Below are positions 1 through 9,319 of a stretch of DNA of 64,000 bases, in pieces (position 1 is the stretch's first letter; each line of letters starts with the position of its first letter). Under the pieces are notes generated by a model that saw only the letters and a program-made list of their open reading frames with translations, had not been told where the DNA came from and ran no database searches. Position numbers and translations under genes: made by a program. Origin of the DNA: Herbaspirillum sp. alder98 (lineage in GTDB: Bacteria > Pseudomonadota > Gammaproteobacteria > Burkholderiales > Burkholderiaceae_D); contig NZ_JAIUCY010000011.1 in the NCBI RefSeq assembly GCF_020179755.1, positions 92,516 to 156,515 on the forward strand, written 5' to 3'.

Positions 1-1
1 C

Positions 2-493
<492 letters not shown>

Positions 494-519
494 TCTTCCA
501 GGTATCGCATGGTGCAAAG

Positions 520-555
520 AAAAAGCCGTTCAGTCCTGCGACCGAACGGCTTTTT
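520..555. terminator. Bidirectional intrinsic terminator between convergent genes
   Basis: An 11-bp perfect stem (AAAAGCCGTTC at 521-531 with GAACGGCTTTT at 544-554) is flanked by A and T runs. It can end transcription of the thioredoxin gene from the left and of the long minus-strand ABC/amidohydrolase operon from the right. Confidence 0.85.
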
Positions 556-558
556 GAT

Positions 559-1458
559 TTATCGGGGCATGCGCCGCCGCCCCGGCAACAACACGCAAAG
601 CGCGGCGCAGAAGATCAACGCAAATCCCGCCAGGTCGGTGAGCGCCGGGCGCTCGCCCAGCAGCAGCACCGCCCCCGTCACGCCCACCACCGGCACCAGC
701 AGCGTGCCCAGTGCGGCCACGCCGGCAGGCATGCGCGCCACGATCGAGAACCACAGCACGTGCGCTGCGGCCATGCCGAACAGGATGTGATAGCCCAGCG
801 CCAGCAGCAGCCGGGCATCGATCTCGCTCCAGGGCGGAAAATGCCGGCCGTGCTCGAACGACAACAGTCCCGTCAACGCTACCACCGCCCCAATCAGCAG
901 TTGCCAACCCGCCAGCGCCAGCGGTTCGGCACTCAGCCTGGCCCATTTCATGTAGACCGTGCCGGCGGCCCACGAGATGGCCGCGCCCAAGGCCAGCAGG
1001 ATGCCGGGTGGCAGACCGCTGGCCATCAGCGGCCACAACAGCACCGCCAGGCCCACCGCCCCCAGCGTCAGGCCGCCGACGCGCATCGCGTCGAGTCGTT
1101 CGCCCAGCACCAGGCGCGCCGCCAGCGTGGCCCACAGGGGCATCGAATAGGTAATGATGGCCACCCGCGAGGTGGCCGCGCCCAACTGCGCAAACGTCAG
1201 CAGGATATTGAACAGGGCCACGTTGAGCAGACCGGCGACCACCACGTGTAGTCGCTCGCGACCACGCGGCAGTCTCATCGGTCGTCGCCGCAGCAGGCCA
1301 AGCGCGAACACCGTGCAGGCGGCCACGCCCAGCCCGGTGCTGCGCAAGGCCCAGGGCGATACGCCCGACAGCGAGATCTTGACCGCCGGCCAGTTCAGGC
1401 CCCACAGCAGGCCCAGCAATACCAGCATCACCCTGGCCGCAGCGGGCCTGGCGCTCAT
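559..1458 (-). CDS. EamA-family DMT transporter
   Basis: Predicted inner-membrane metabolite exporter of the drug/metabolite transporter superfamily, 299 residues. The protein is almost entirely hydrophobic, with about ten membrane segments and the two-fold EamA repeat; LLGLLWGLNWPAVK near the N-terminus is typical of the family. An ATG at 1458 (MSARPAAARV) is preferred over a longer frame because it starts just 10 bp after the stop of the upstream M81 gene and places the first helix at the N-terminus. It is the last gene of the operon running from 8821 down to 559, so it may export a product of the upstream hydrolases. Substrate cannot be read from sequence. Confidence 0.85.
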   Translation of the reverse strand: MSARPAAARVMLVLLGLLWGLNWPAVKISLSGVSPWALRSTGLGVAACTVFALGLLRRRPMRLPRGRERLHVVVAGLLNVALFNILLTFAQLGAATSRVAIITYSMPLWATLAARLVLGERLDAMRVGGLTLGAVGLAVLLWPLMASGLPPGILLALGAAISWAAGTVYMKWARLSAEPLALAGWQLLIGAVVALTGLLSFEHGRHFPPWSEIDARLLLALGYHILFGMAAAHVLWFSIVARMPAGVAALGTLLVPVVGVTGAVLLLGERPALTDLAGFALIFCAALCVLLPGRRRMPR

Positions 1459-1468
1459 GGTCGCATCC

Positions 1469-2956
1469 TTACCAATCCATGTCCGCATCGAGCGGATAGA
1501 TCGGACGTCGCACCTTGGCAATCGGGAACAGCTTCAGGTTGGCGCTGGTGGGGCCGCCACTGTCGGAATCGCATTCGACCAGGCCGCGACTGATCGGCAC
1601 GAACACCGGCCGGCAATACATGCGCGACTTCAGGATCAGAAACGACTGCTGCGCCGGGTCCAGCCCCAGGCTGGTGAATACGCCGGTGTCATAGGGCTCG
1701 ACCCGCTCCTCGGTCACCACGATGCGGGCCGCGCCGATATCGAACAGCACGCTGCGGCCCATCTGTATGGTCGAACCGGTATAGATCGGGCCGGTCACGG
1801 TAAAGCGGCCATCGCTGATGGCGGCCACGCGCCCGGTCAGCACCGGCGGCACCTTGGTGATGCCTTGCTGCGTCAGCGGCACCTTGTTGCCCACTGCCAG
1901 CGTCACCTGGGCATCGAGCCCCGCGGCGATCATCTGCGCCACCGCTTCGGGGTCGCTGATGGGGCCCACGGCAATGCCTTCCAGGCCGGCCGCCAGTGCG
2001 GCCTCCAGCACGTCCATGGTGTTGCAGGTGCCGCCCGACATCACATTGTCGCTATGGTCCAGCAGCAGCACCGGACCGGTGCCTGGTCCCCGGCTGCGTT
2101 CGCGCGCCTGGGCCAGCGATTGCGCCAGCGGCAGGCTGTCGTAGACGAAGTCGACGCGCTCTTCCCACATGCGGCGCGCAATGCGCTCGGCGACCGTATC
2201 GGCCAGCGCGGCGTCGCCATCGGCGACCACCACCACCGACATGCCGGCATCGCGAAAATCGGACAGCGGAAAACCGGCCAGCACCGACACTGCCAATATG
2301 CCCGGTTCCTGCTCGGCCTGTTGCGCCGCCTGCACCGCGCGCTGCATGGCCGAGGCCGAGGTGTTGCTGGTGAGCGTGGCCGACAGCAGCGGTATTTGCC
2401 GCCAGCCGATCACCGGATGTGCGCGCCGCGCCAGCAGATCCAGCAACAGACGGCCGGCATGTTCGCCGGTCTCGTACATGTCGATGTGCGGGTAGGTCTT
2501 GAAGCTGACGATGATGTCGGCGTGCGCGACCATCTTCTGCGTGACGTTGCCGTGCAGGTCCAGCGCCACCGTCATCGGCGTATCGGGCGCCACCTGGCGG
2601 ATGCGCTCCAGCAGCGCGCCTTCGCCGTCGTCGGCATTCTCGGCCACCATCGCGCCGTGCAGGTCGAGCATGATGGCGTCGCAGCCCTGGCCGACTGCGC
2701 GCACGATGGCGTCGCACATCAACGTATAGGCGTCAGCCGCCACCGCCGCACTGGGATTGGCCCAGGCCGCCAGCGGCGTGACGATCTCGGCGGCGATCCC
2801 CTCGGCGATATCGAGGAAGGCGCCCATCGCAGTCAGTGCGCCTTTCTGGTTGCTGCGGGCGGCTTCGTCCCATTGCGGGTCGAACGCCGCCAGCGGCGTC
2901 GGAATCGGCGAGAAGGTATTGGTTTCGTGGTTCATGCGGGCGATGACGATCTTCAT
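1469..2956 (-). CDS. M81-family metallopeptidase (MlrC-like)
   Basis: Zinc metallopeptidase of family M81, named for microcystinase C, which cleaves small linearised peptides. The 495-residue protein has the usual length and the family's N-terminal signature (IARMNHETNTFSP), followed by the histidine motifs DLHGAM and ALDLHGN that carry metal ligands in this family. No signal peptide is visible, so it should act in the cytoplasm. Its ATG overlaps the stop of the amidohydrolase gene (ATGA at 2953-2956), indicating translational coupling. With an ABC importer and an M20 amidohydrolase upstream, it probably takes part in breaking down an imported amide- or peptide-like compound. A true microcystin substrate is unlikely and not implied. 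Confidence 0.9.
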   Translation of the reverse strand: MKIVIARMNHETNTFSPIPTPLAAFDPQWDEAARSNQKGALTAMGAFLDIAEGIAAEIVTPLAAWANPSAAVAADAYTLMCDAIVRAVGQGCDAIMLDLHGAMVAENADDGEGALLERIRQVAPDTPMTVALDLHGNVTQKMVAHADIIVSFKTYPHIDMYETGEHAGRLLLDLLARRAHPVIGWRQIPLLSATLTSNTSASAMQRAVQAAQQAEQEPGILAVSVLAGFPLSDFRDAGMSVVVVADGDAALADTVAERIARRMWEERVDFVYDSLPLAQSLAQARERSRGPGTGPVLLLDHSDNVMSGGTCNTMDVLEAALAAGLEGIAVGPISDPEAVAQMIAAGLDAQVTLAVGNKVPLTQQGITKVPPVLTGRVAAISDGRFTVTGPIYTGSTIQMGRSVLFDIGAARIVVTEERVEPYDTGVFTSLGLDPAQQSFLILKSRMYCRPVFVPISRGLVECDSDSGGPTSANLKLFPIAKVRRPIYPLDADMDW

Positions 2957-4227
2957 GCGCGGCCTCCATCGACCACGCCGGCGCTGGCCAGCATCGCCTG
3001 CAGCAGCACGTTGCAGCCGGCTTCCAGATGGTCGGGCTGGGCATCTTCGATTTCGTTATGGCTCACGCCATCCTTGCAGGGCACGAAGATCATGCCGGCC
3101 GGCGCCAGGCGCGCGGCATAGATCGCATCGTGGCCGGCGCCCGAGACCACGTCCATGGTCTTGTAGCCGAGCGCCTCGGCGGCGTCGCGCACGTTGTCCA
3201 CGCAGTCCGGGTGGAACGGGCAGGGCGGGAAGTACGACACCCGTTCCAGTTCGATCTTCAGGCCCGTCTTCTGGCGTGTCGCCTCGATAGTGGCGAGCAG
3301 GTCTTCGTGCATGCGGTTGAGCGTTTCGTCATTGACGTTGCGCAGATCGACCGAGAACTTCACCTGGCCCGGAATCACGTTGCGGCTGTTGGGCATCACC
3401 TGCACCTGGCCGACCGTGCCGCGACCGTAGGGCGGATAGCGATTGGCGATGGCCACCACCTCCTGCATGATGTAAGTGGAGACCTGCAGCGCGTCCTTGC
3501 GGATTTCCATCGGCGTCGGGCCTGCATGCGACTCGAAACCGGTCACCGTGCAGTCGTACCACGACAGGCCCAGCACCGCCGGCACCACGCCGATGACGGT
3601 GTCGGCGTTTTCCAGCACCGGACCCTGCTCGATATGCGCCTCGTAGTAGGCGCCGATGGGATGGTCGCCGCATGTCTGTTCGCCGATGTAACCGATGCGT
3701 TCCAGTTCGTCGCGCACCTTCTTGCCGTCGACATCGGTGGCGTTGTAGGCGTGCTCCAGCGTGAAGGCGCCGCAGAACACGCCCGAGCCCATCATCACCG
3801 GCACGAAGCGCGAACCTTCTTCGTTGGTCCACACCGCCACCTCGATGGGCGCCTCGGTCTGGATGTTGTGCTGGTTGAGCGTACGGATCACCTCGATGCC
3901 GGCCAGCACGCCATAGTTGCCATCGAACTTGCCGCCGGTAGGCTGGGTGTCGATGTGGGAGCCGGTCATCACCGGCGGCAGCGCATTGTTGCGCCCGTCA
4001 CGTCGCATGAAGATGTTGCCGATCTGGTCGACCACCACGCTCATGCCCTCGGCGCGGGCCCATGACGTCACCAGGTCGCGGCCCTGGCGATCGAGGTCGG
4101 TCAGCGCCAGCCGGCAGACGCCGCCCTTGGCGGTGCCGCCGATCTGGCCCAGTTCCATCAGCGAATCCCAGAGGCGCTTGCCATCGATGCGCAAGGCGGC
4201 TTGGGTCGGGGTGCTAGTTGTGTTCAT
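2953..4227 (-). CDS. M20-family Zn-dependent hydrolase (carbamoylase/allantoate amidohydrolase type)
   Basis: Cytoplasmic amidase of the hydantoinase/carbamoylase branch of the M20 metallopeptidases, 424 residues, the usual length. Metal-ligand motifs are all present: GSHIDT (His91), KFDGNYG (Asp102), NEEGSRF (Glu136/137), EAHIEQGP (His198) and GVSHNE near residue 390. Family members remove carbamoyl or ureido groups (N-carbamoyl amino acids, ureidopropionate, allantoate). The gene follows the ABC ATPase gene by 22 bp and overlaps the M81 gene by 4 bp, so all are co-transcribed. The sequence does not distinguish between carbamoyl-amino acid, beta-ureidopropionate or allantoate as substrate; no hydantoinase or allantoinase gene is seen nearby. 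Confidence 0.88.
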   Translation of the reverse strand: MNTTSTPTQAALRIDGKRLWDSLMELGQIGGTAKGGVCRLALTDLDRQGRDLVTSWARAEGMSVVVDQIGNIFMRRDGRNNALPPVMTGSHIDTQPTGGKFDGNYGVLAGIEVIRTLNQHNIQTEAPIEVAVWTNEEGSRFVPVMMGSGVFCGAFTLEHAYNATDVDGKKVRDELERIGYIGEQTCGDHPIGAYYEAHIEQGPVLENADTVIGVVPAVLGLSWYDCTVTGFESHAGPTPMEIRKDALQVSTYIMQEVVAIANRYPPYGRGTVGQVQVMPNSRNVIPGQVKFSVDLRNVNDETLNRMHEDLLATIEATRQKTGLKIELERVSYFPPCPFHPDCVDNVRDAAEALGYKTMDVVSGAGHDAIYAARLAPAGMIFVPCKDGVSHNEIEDAQPDHLEAGCNVLLQAMLASAGVVDGGRA

Positions 4228-4249
4228 GATGACTCCATTAAATGATGGT

Positions 4250-4954
4250 CTACGCGGCCAGGTTCACGCCCAGGTAGCGGTCCTTGACGCCGTCGTCGGC
4301 CAGGAATTCAGTATTGGTGCCGGTGTAGACCACGCGGCCCTGCTCGATGATGTAATGCCGGTCGGCCAGTTGGGTACAGACTTCCAGGTTCTGCTCGACC
4401 AGGATGATCGGGATGCCGGTCGCCTTGATCAGCTTGATCTGCGCCACGATCTCGTCGACGATCACCGGCGCCAGTCCTTCCACCGGTTCGTCGAGCATCA
4501 ACAGGCGCGGATTGGTCATCAGCGCGCGGGCGATGGCCAGCATCTGCTGCTCGCCACCTGACAACTGGCCACCGCCATTCTTGCGGCGCTCCCTCAGGCG
4601 GGGAAAGATCTTGTACACGTCTTCCAGGCCCCAGGCCGATTCGCGGCGGGCTGCCATGGTCAGGTTTTCTTCCACCGTGAGCAGCTTGAAGATGCCGCGA
4701 TGCTCCGGCACCAGGCACACGCCGCGCGCGGCGATCTTGTGCGGCGGCAGGCTGCCCACCTCCTGGCCGTCGAACACGACCCGTCCGGGGGCCGGCGGCA
4801 CCACGCCCACGATGCTCTTGAGGGTGGTGGTCTTGCCGGCGCCATTGCGGCCCAGCAGGGTAATCACCTCGCCCGCATCGACCTGCAGCGACACGCCCTG
4901 CAGGATGTGGCTCTTGCCGTAGTAGCCATGGACTTCCTCGACTTGCAGGATCAT
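4250..4954 (-). CDS. livF: ABC transporter ATP-binding protein, LivF-like
   Basis: One of the two ATPases of a branched-chain amino acid/amide-type (HAAT) ABC importer, 234 residues. Walker A GRNGAGKTTT, signature LSGGEQQ and Walker B LLMLDEP are intact, and the short length with C-terminal YLGVN is typical of LivF. Its start overlaps the stop of the LivG gene (ATGA), and the amidohydrolase gene follows. LivF-type subunits act as a heterodimer with LivG under the LivH/LivM channel. The symbol denotes the family; substrate may be an amide or ureide rather than leucine. Confidence 0.92.
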   Translation of the reverse strand: MILQVEEVHGYYGKSHILQGVSLQVDAGEVITLLGRNGAGKTTTLKSIVGVVPPAPGRVVFDGQEVGSLPPHKIAARGVCLVPEHRGIFKLLTVEENLTMAARRESAWGLEDVYKIFPRLRERRKNGGGQLSGGEQQMLAIARALMTNPRLLMLDEPVEGLAPVIVDEIVAQIKLIKATGIPIILVEQNLEVCTQLADRHYIIEQGRVVYTGTNTEFLADDGVKDRYLGVNLAA

Positions 4955-5718
4955 GCGCGGCCTCCGGTGATCATGCTGCCCAGGTAGGCCCGGCGCACCC
5001 GCTCGTCGCTGCGGATCTCGTCGGGTTTGCCCTGCGCCAGTATCTGGCCCAGTTGCATCACGGTGATGCGGTCGGAGATGTCCATCACGATATCCATGTT
5101 GTGTTCGATCAGCACCACCGTATAGTCGTCGCGCAGCCCGTGGATCAGGCGCTTCATGTCGCCGATGTCGTCGATCCCCATGCCCGAGGTCGGCTCGTCC
5201 AGGAAGATTACCTTGGGTTGTCCGGCCATCGCCATGCCGACTTCAAGGCGACGCTGCTGGCCATGCGACAGCTCCGACGACAGCCGTTGCGCCACCGCCT
5301 GCAGCGACAGCCGCTCGACCAGGCGATCGGCCAGCTCGCAGGCGGCGTGCATCTGCTCGGCGCGCTTCCACGGATTCAGCGCGGCGAAGGGACGGCATCC
5401 CTGCGCCGCCAGTCGCAGGTTTTCCCACACGCTCAGGTTGGGAAAGAGGCTGGTGACCTGGAACGAGCGCGCCAGGCCACGGCGTACCCGGCGATGCCCC
5501 GGCAGGTGCGATACTTCCTCGCCTTCGACCTTGATGCTGCCCTCGGTGATCGGAGTGGTGCCGGTGAGGGTATGGAACAAGGTGGTCTTGCCGGCGCCGT
5601 TGGGGCCGATCACCGAATGCACGGTGCCGGGCATGATGTCGAGCGTGACGCCGTTGACCGCCGTGAATTTGCCGTAGCGCTTGGTGACCTTGTGCGCCTG
5701 GAGGATGGGGGTACTCAT
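4951..5718 (-). CDS. livG: ABC transporter ATP-binding protein, LivG-like
   Basis: Second ATPase of the importer, 255 residues. Walker A GPNGAGKTTL, Walker B VIFLDEP and the C-terminal extension AYLGS are seen; the signature reads LSHGQQRRLE, the LSHG variant common in LivG and UrtD proteins. The ATG at 5718 (MSTPILQAHK) is chosen because it overlaps the LivM stop by 4 bp; the frame is open further upstream only inside livM. It couples ATP hydrolysis to transport at the cytoplasmic face of the membrane. Confidence 0.92.
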   Translation of the reverse strand: MSTPILQAHKVTKRYGKFTAVNGVTLDIMPGTVHSVIGPNGAGKTTLFHTLTGTTPITEGSIKVEGEEVSHLPGHRRVRRGLARSFQVTSLFPNLSVWENLRLAAQGCRPFAALNPWKRAEQMHAACELADRLVERLSLQAVAQRLSSELSHGQQRRLEVGMAMAGQPKVIFLDEPTSGMGIDDIGDMKRLIHGLRDDYTVVLIEHNMDIVMDISDRITVMQLGQILAQGKPDEIRSDERVRRAYLGSMITGGRA

Positions 5719-6686
5719 GAATGTTTCTCCTCGGTGCGCGCGGGACGAACCATGTTGATCAACTTCACGGCCAGCCCGAACAAGCCCTTGTGCATGTACA
5801 GGCTTACCGCGATCAGCAGGAAGCCCAGCAGCATCAGCCAGCGCGGCCACAGGCTCGACAGCCAGTTGCCGGCCAGCACGTAGAATGCTGCCCCCAGCAC
5901 TGACGCGAACAGGTTGCCGGTGCCGCCGATGACGGTCATCACCAGGATCGATTCGCTGGTGTGATATTCGATGTTCGACAGCGGCGCCACGCCGGTCATC
6001 ATGGCATGCAGGCCACCGGCCAGGCCGGTGACGGCGCCCGAGATGATGAACGCGGCCAGCTTCAGCAGCCGCACGTCATAGCCCACCGCCGAGGCGCGCG
6101 CCTCGTTGTCGCGCACCGCCAGCAGGGTACGGCCCAGCACCGAATCGACGATCCGCTGCAACAGCCAGAACACCAGCACGAAGATGATGGCCACCACCGT
6201 GTAGTACTGCCACGAGGACGTGGTCGGCAGCAGCGTCTGGCCGAACAGCGTCAGCGGCGGGCGCGCGATGTCGAGCAGGCCGTTGTCGCCGCCGGTGACA
6301 TCCTTCATCGTATAGGCCAGGAAGTAGAACATCTGCGCGAAGGCCAGTGTCAGCATCACGAAGTAAGTGCCGCGCTGGCGAATCGAGAACCAGCCCACCA
6401 GCAACGCCACCACCGCACCGCCACCGGCCGACAGCGCCAGTGTCACCAGCAACGGCGCCTTCAGCTTGAGCAGCACGACCCCGGCGGTATAACTGCCCAC
6501 GCCGAAGAAGATGCCCTGGCCGAACGACATCAGGCCGGTGTAGCCCAACAGCAGGTTGCAGCCCAGCGCGGCCAGCGCAAACACCAGCACTTCGGTGGCC
6601 AGGGTGCCGGAGCCGACCGTCAGCGGCAGCAGCAGCGCCACCGCCGCGGCCAGCAAGGTATAACGAAAATGAACGAAATGTTTCAT
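5715..6686 (-). CDS. livM: ABC transporter permease, LivM-like
   Basis: Inner-membrane channel subunit of the HAAT importer, 323 residues with about nine to ten hydrophobic segments. The cytoplasmic coupling region DNEARASAVGYDVRLLKL is the EAA-like loop of LivM permeases that contacts the ATPase. The start lies 9 bp downstream of the LivH stop and the end overlaps livG. A short basic tail (RPARTEEKHS) closes the protein. Confidence 0.92.
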   Translation of the reverse strand: MKHFVHFRYTLLAAAVALLLPLTVGSGTLATEVLVFALAALGCNLLLGYTGLMSFGQGIFFGVGSYTAGVVLLKLKAPLLVTLALSAGGGAVVALLVGWFSIRQRGTYFVMLTLAFAQMFYFLAYTMKDVTGGDNGLLDIARPPLTLFGQTLLPTTSSWQYYTVVAIIFVLVFWLLQRIVDSVLGRTLLAVRDNEARASAVGYDVRLLKLAAFIISGAVTGLAGGLHAMMTGVAPLSNIEYHTSESILVMTVIGGTGNLFASVLGAAFYVLAGNWLSSLWPRWLMLLGFLLIAVSLYMHKGLFGLAVKLINMVRPARTEEKHS

Positions 6687-6695
6687 GGGATCCCC

Positions 6696-7562
6696 TTACG
6701 CCGCGCCGGGCCGGCCGAGCAAGCCATTGGGCCGCAACAGCATGACCGCCGCCATGGCGATGTAGATCATCAGGTGCGCGCCCTCGGACCAGACGGTGCT
6801 CATCACGCTTTGCACGATACCCACCAGGATGCCGCCGATCAGCGCTCCCGAAAAACTGCCGAGCCCGCCGATGACCACCACCACGAACGCAATCCCCAGC
6901 GCTTCCACGCCCATGAACGGATCGGCGCCGCGGATCGGCGCGGCCAGTGCCCCGGCCAGGCCGGCGGTGGCCGCGCCCAGCGCAAACACCAGGCTGAAGA
7001 TGCGGTTGATGTTCAGGCCCAGCAGCGACACCATCTCGGTCGACTCGCTACCGGCGCGCACGATGGCGCCCAGCCGCGTGCCTTCCAGCACCCACCACAG
7101 CACCACCGCCAGCACGGCGGTGAAGCCGATCACGAACAAGCGGTACTTGGGATAGACGAATCCGCCCGCCATCACCACGCCCTGCAGCAGGTCGGGCGGC
7201 GACACATTGTTGCCCAGCGGGCCCCAGATCGAGATCACTGCCTCCTGCAGCACCAGCGCCAGGCCGACGGTGAAGAGAATATGGAAGTGGTGCGGCAGCG
7301 CATACACATGGCGCAGCACGAAGCGCTCGACCACATAGGCGAAGGCGCCCACCACCAGTGGCGCCACCAGCAGCGACCACCAGAAATCGAGGCCCCAGTC
7401 GCTCATCTGGAAGCACAGGTAAGCCCCCAGCAGGAAGAATGCCCCGTGCGAGAAATTGACGAAGCGCAGCAGCCCGAACACGATCGACAGGCCGACCGCC
7501 AGCAGGAAGTAAAGCATGCCGATACCGATGCCATTGGCGATCTGCAGCAGATAGATATTCAT
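6696..7562 (-). CDS. livH: ABC transporter permease, LivH-like
   Basis: Second channel subunit of the importer, 288 residues, about eight membrane segments. FGLLRFVNFSHGAFFLLGAY near the N-terminus and the GLNINRIFSLVFALGAA region are hallmarks of LivH/UrtB permeases. The gene follows the binding-protein gene after 65 bp and precedes livM by 9 bp. Together with LivM it forms the transmembrane pore. Confidence 0.92.
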   Translation of the reverse strand: MNIYLLQIANGIGIGMLYFLLAVGLSIVFGLLRFVNFSHGAFFLLGAYLCFQMSDWGLDFWWSLLVAPLVVGAFAYVVERFVLRHVYALPHHFHILFTVGLALVLQEAVISIWGPLGNNVSPPDLLQGVVMAGGFVYPKYRLFVIGFTAVLAVVLWWVLEGTRLGAIVRAGSESTEMVSLLGLNINRIFSLVFALGAATAGLAGALAAPIRGADPFMGVEALGIAFVVVVIGGLGSFSGALIGGILVGIVQSVMSTVWSEGAHLMIYIAMAAVMLLRPNGLLGRPGAA

Positions 7563-7627
7563 GAAACCTCGTGACGGAAATCAATGGGCGACACCGGCGA
7601 CGACCGAGGGTCGCCGCCGCCAGGCCT

Positions 7628-8821
7628 TTAGAGCTTGCACTGCGTCTTTTCGGGCGCCAGGAACGATTTGCCGAACGAGATGATGTCGGCATAGTCGTTC
7701 TTGTTGGTCATCTTCGACTTCGCCTTGCCCTTGAGCAGGTAGTAGTTCTTGATGACCTGGTGATCGCTCTTGCGGATCTCTTCGGTGCCGGTCAGGCCTT
7801 CGTACTTCATGCCTTCCATGGCCGCGATGACCGCCTTGGGATCGGTGCTGTTGGCCTTGATGATGGCGTCGAGCATGATCTTGGTACAGATGTAGGAACC
7901 CGCCAGGCTGTAGTTCGGTTCGATCTTCAGCGTGTCATTGACCAGCTTGGTGAATTCCTTGTTGAAGGGCGAATCGATGGCGTGCCAGTACTGCGCGCCG
8001 AAGTACACGCCGTCGCAGATGTCGGCGCCCAGCGTCTCGAACTGTTCCAGGCCCGAGGCCCAGGCCATCAGGATCGTACAGTTGTTCTTCATGCCGAAGC
8101 TGACCGCCTGGCGCAGCGTGTCCGACGATTGCGAACCGAAGTTGAGCAACAGCAGCACATCGGGCTTGGCCGCCATGGCGTTGGTCAGGTAGCCCGAGAA
8201 TTCCTTTTCGGTCAGCGAGTGATAGCTGTTGCCGACGTGCTCGATGCCCTTTTCCTTGAAGATCGCCTTGGCCGCCGACAGCAGGCCTTCGCCAAACACG
8301 TATTGCGGCGTGATGGTGTACCAGCGCTTGGCGTTAGGCAGCTTTTCGAGCAGCGGGCGCACGGTCTGCTCGACCGCACCGAAGGTCGGCACCGACCAGC
8401 GGAAGGTGGAGCGATTGCAATCGGTGCCGGTGATCTCGTCGGCGCCGGCGGTGGTGATGAAGATGCCGCCTGCCTTGTCGGCTTCCTTGCCCATGGCCAG
8501 CGCCTCGCCCGAGAGGATGCCGCCGGCGAAGAAGCGGGTGCCCTTCTCGATGCTCTCCTGCATCTTGCGTACCGCCGTGGCAGGTTTGCCTTCGGTATCC
8601 AGCGTCACGTAGCTGGTGCTCTTGCCCAGCACCTTGCCGTATTTCTGCAGCGCCAGCTTCATGCCCATGTCGGCGAATTTTCCGTTGGCGGCGAAGGGGC
8701 CCGACATCGGCACCGGGCAACCGAACGAAATGGCGTCGGCCTGCGCGAACACATCGGTGAAGGACAGTGCGCCCGGTGCGGCCAGTGCAGAAAGCTTCAG
8801 AAAATCGCGACGGCTGGTCAT
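7628..8821 (-). CDS. ABC transporter substrate-binding protein with Tat signal
   Basis: Periplasmic binding protein of the Leu/Ile/Val-amide family (Peripla_BP_6 type), 397 residues. The N-terminus MTSRRDFLKLSALAAPGA is a twin-arginine signal, so the protein is probably exported folded. ATG at 8821 is chosen over an in-frame GTG six bases upstream because a GGAG ribosome-binding site (8830-8833) is 8 bases from the ATG but only 2 from the GTG. It is first in the operon and should set the transporter's specificity. Binding proteins of this group take amides, urea or aromatic acids as well as amino acids; the ligand is not evident here. Confidence 0.9.
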   Translation of the reverse strand: MTSRRDFLKLSALAAPGALSFTDVFAQADAISFGCPVPMSGPFAANGKFADMGMKLALQKYGKVLGKSTSYVTLDTEGKPATAVRKMQESIEKGTRFFAGGILSGEALAMGKEADKAGGIFITTAGADEITGTDCNRSTFRWSVPTFGAVEQTVRPLLEKLPNAKRWYTITPQYVFGEGLLSAAKAIFKEKGIEHVGNSYHSLTEKEFSGYLTNAMAAKPDVLLLLNFGSQSSDTLRQAVSFGMKNNCTILMAWASGLEQFETLGADICDGVYFGAQYWHAIDSPFNKEFTKLVNDTLKIEPNYSLAGSYICTKIMLDAIIKANSTDPKAVIAAMEGMKYEGLTGTEEIRKSDHQVIKNYYLLKGKAKSKMTNKNDYADIISFGKSFLAPEKTQCKL

Positions 8822-9237
8822 GTTCACATCTCCAGAAAAATTAAGAATCGAAAGGTGTCATCTACGAAAACATCAACGGCAAATCAACGCAAGTTCCATG
8901 CCTAACAGCCATGGAAATCGACGCAAAATACGAGGTGAACGGAGTATACGGACGCCTGCAATCCTCCGCAGGAAAGCGCGGAAAAAATGGCTGCAACGAG
9001 GACGCGACGCGTGCTGCGCAGGGCGCAGGAAGGCGTGCGGGAAGGGCATGCTCAAATGGGCTTGTCTCCACTATTATTTTCTGACCTGTTGATCGTGCGC
9101 CGGTGTGTATCCACCAGTCTGCAGGCAGGTTTTTTCTAACTATTTTCTGTACCCGAGTGTGGGTCTTATCATCTCCTGGCGGGCTGAAAAATTTGCGTCG
9201 ATATCAAGGTGCATTTTCATCTCGATCGACAGCGGCA

Positions 9238-9281
9238 TTGCACCAACTGCTACGGTCCCTGCACCAACATCCTGCACTAAC
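9238..9281. promoter_or_regulatory. Repeated TGCACCAAC motif, possible NtrC-like half-sites
   Basis: TGCACCAAC occurs at 9239-9247 and 9260-9268 (21 bp apart, two helical turns), and a near copy TGCACTAAC at 9273-9281. TGCACCA is the known half-site of NtrC, but only weak opposing half-sites follow and no sigma-54 promoter was recognised. The position upstream of a possible nitrogen-scavenging operon makes this worth recording; it is otherwise uncertain. Confidence 0.3.
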
Positions 9282-9313
9282 GAAAACGGCATGAGTCACT
9301 CATGCCGTTTTCG
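9281..9313 (-). terminator. Intrinsic terminator of the aminotransferase gene
   Basis: A perfect 16-bp inverted repeat (9281-9296 with 9298-9313, centre at 9297) lies just past the stop of the minus-strand aminotransferase gene. On the minus strand the descending arm ends in TTTTCG. Palindromic flanks also allow termination from the other side. Confidence 0.8.
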
Positions 9314-9319
9314 ATGTCA

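Larger units (their letters stand above)
8822..9319. other. Intergenic region upstream of the ABC operon
   Basis: About 500 bases without a credible gene; short open frames here lack the codon bias of the neighbours. The region must hold the promoter of the minus-strand operon beginning at 8821. It also contains the repeated TGCACCA motif (9238-9281) and the aminotransferase terminator (9281-9313), listed separately. The stretch around 9060-9220 is notably more AT-rich than the flanking genes. No clear -35/-10 pair could be assigned. Confidence 0.5.

Noticed and set aside
1154..3121. A 655-codon plus-strand frame opposite the M81 metallopeptidase gene
   Set aside because: Antisense shadow; the minus strand has conserved metal-binding motifs and an operon context.
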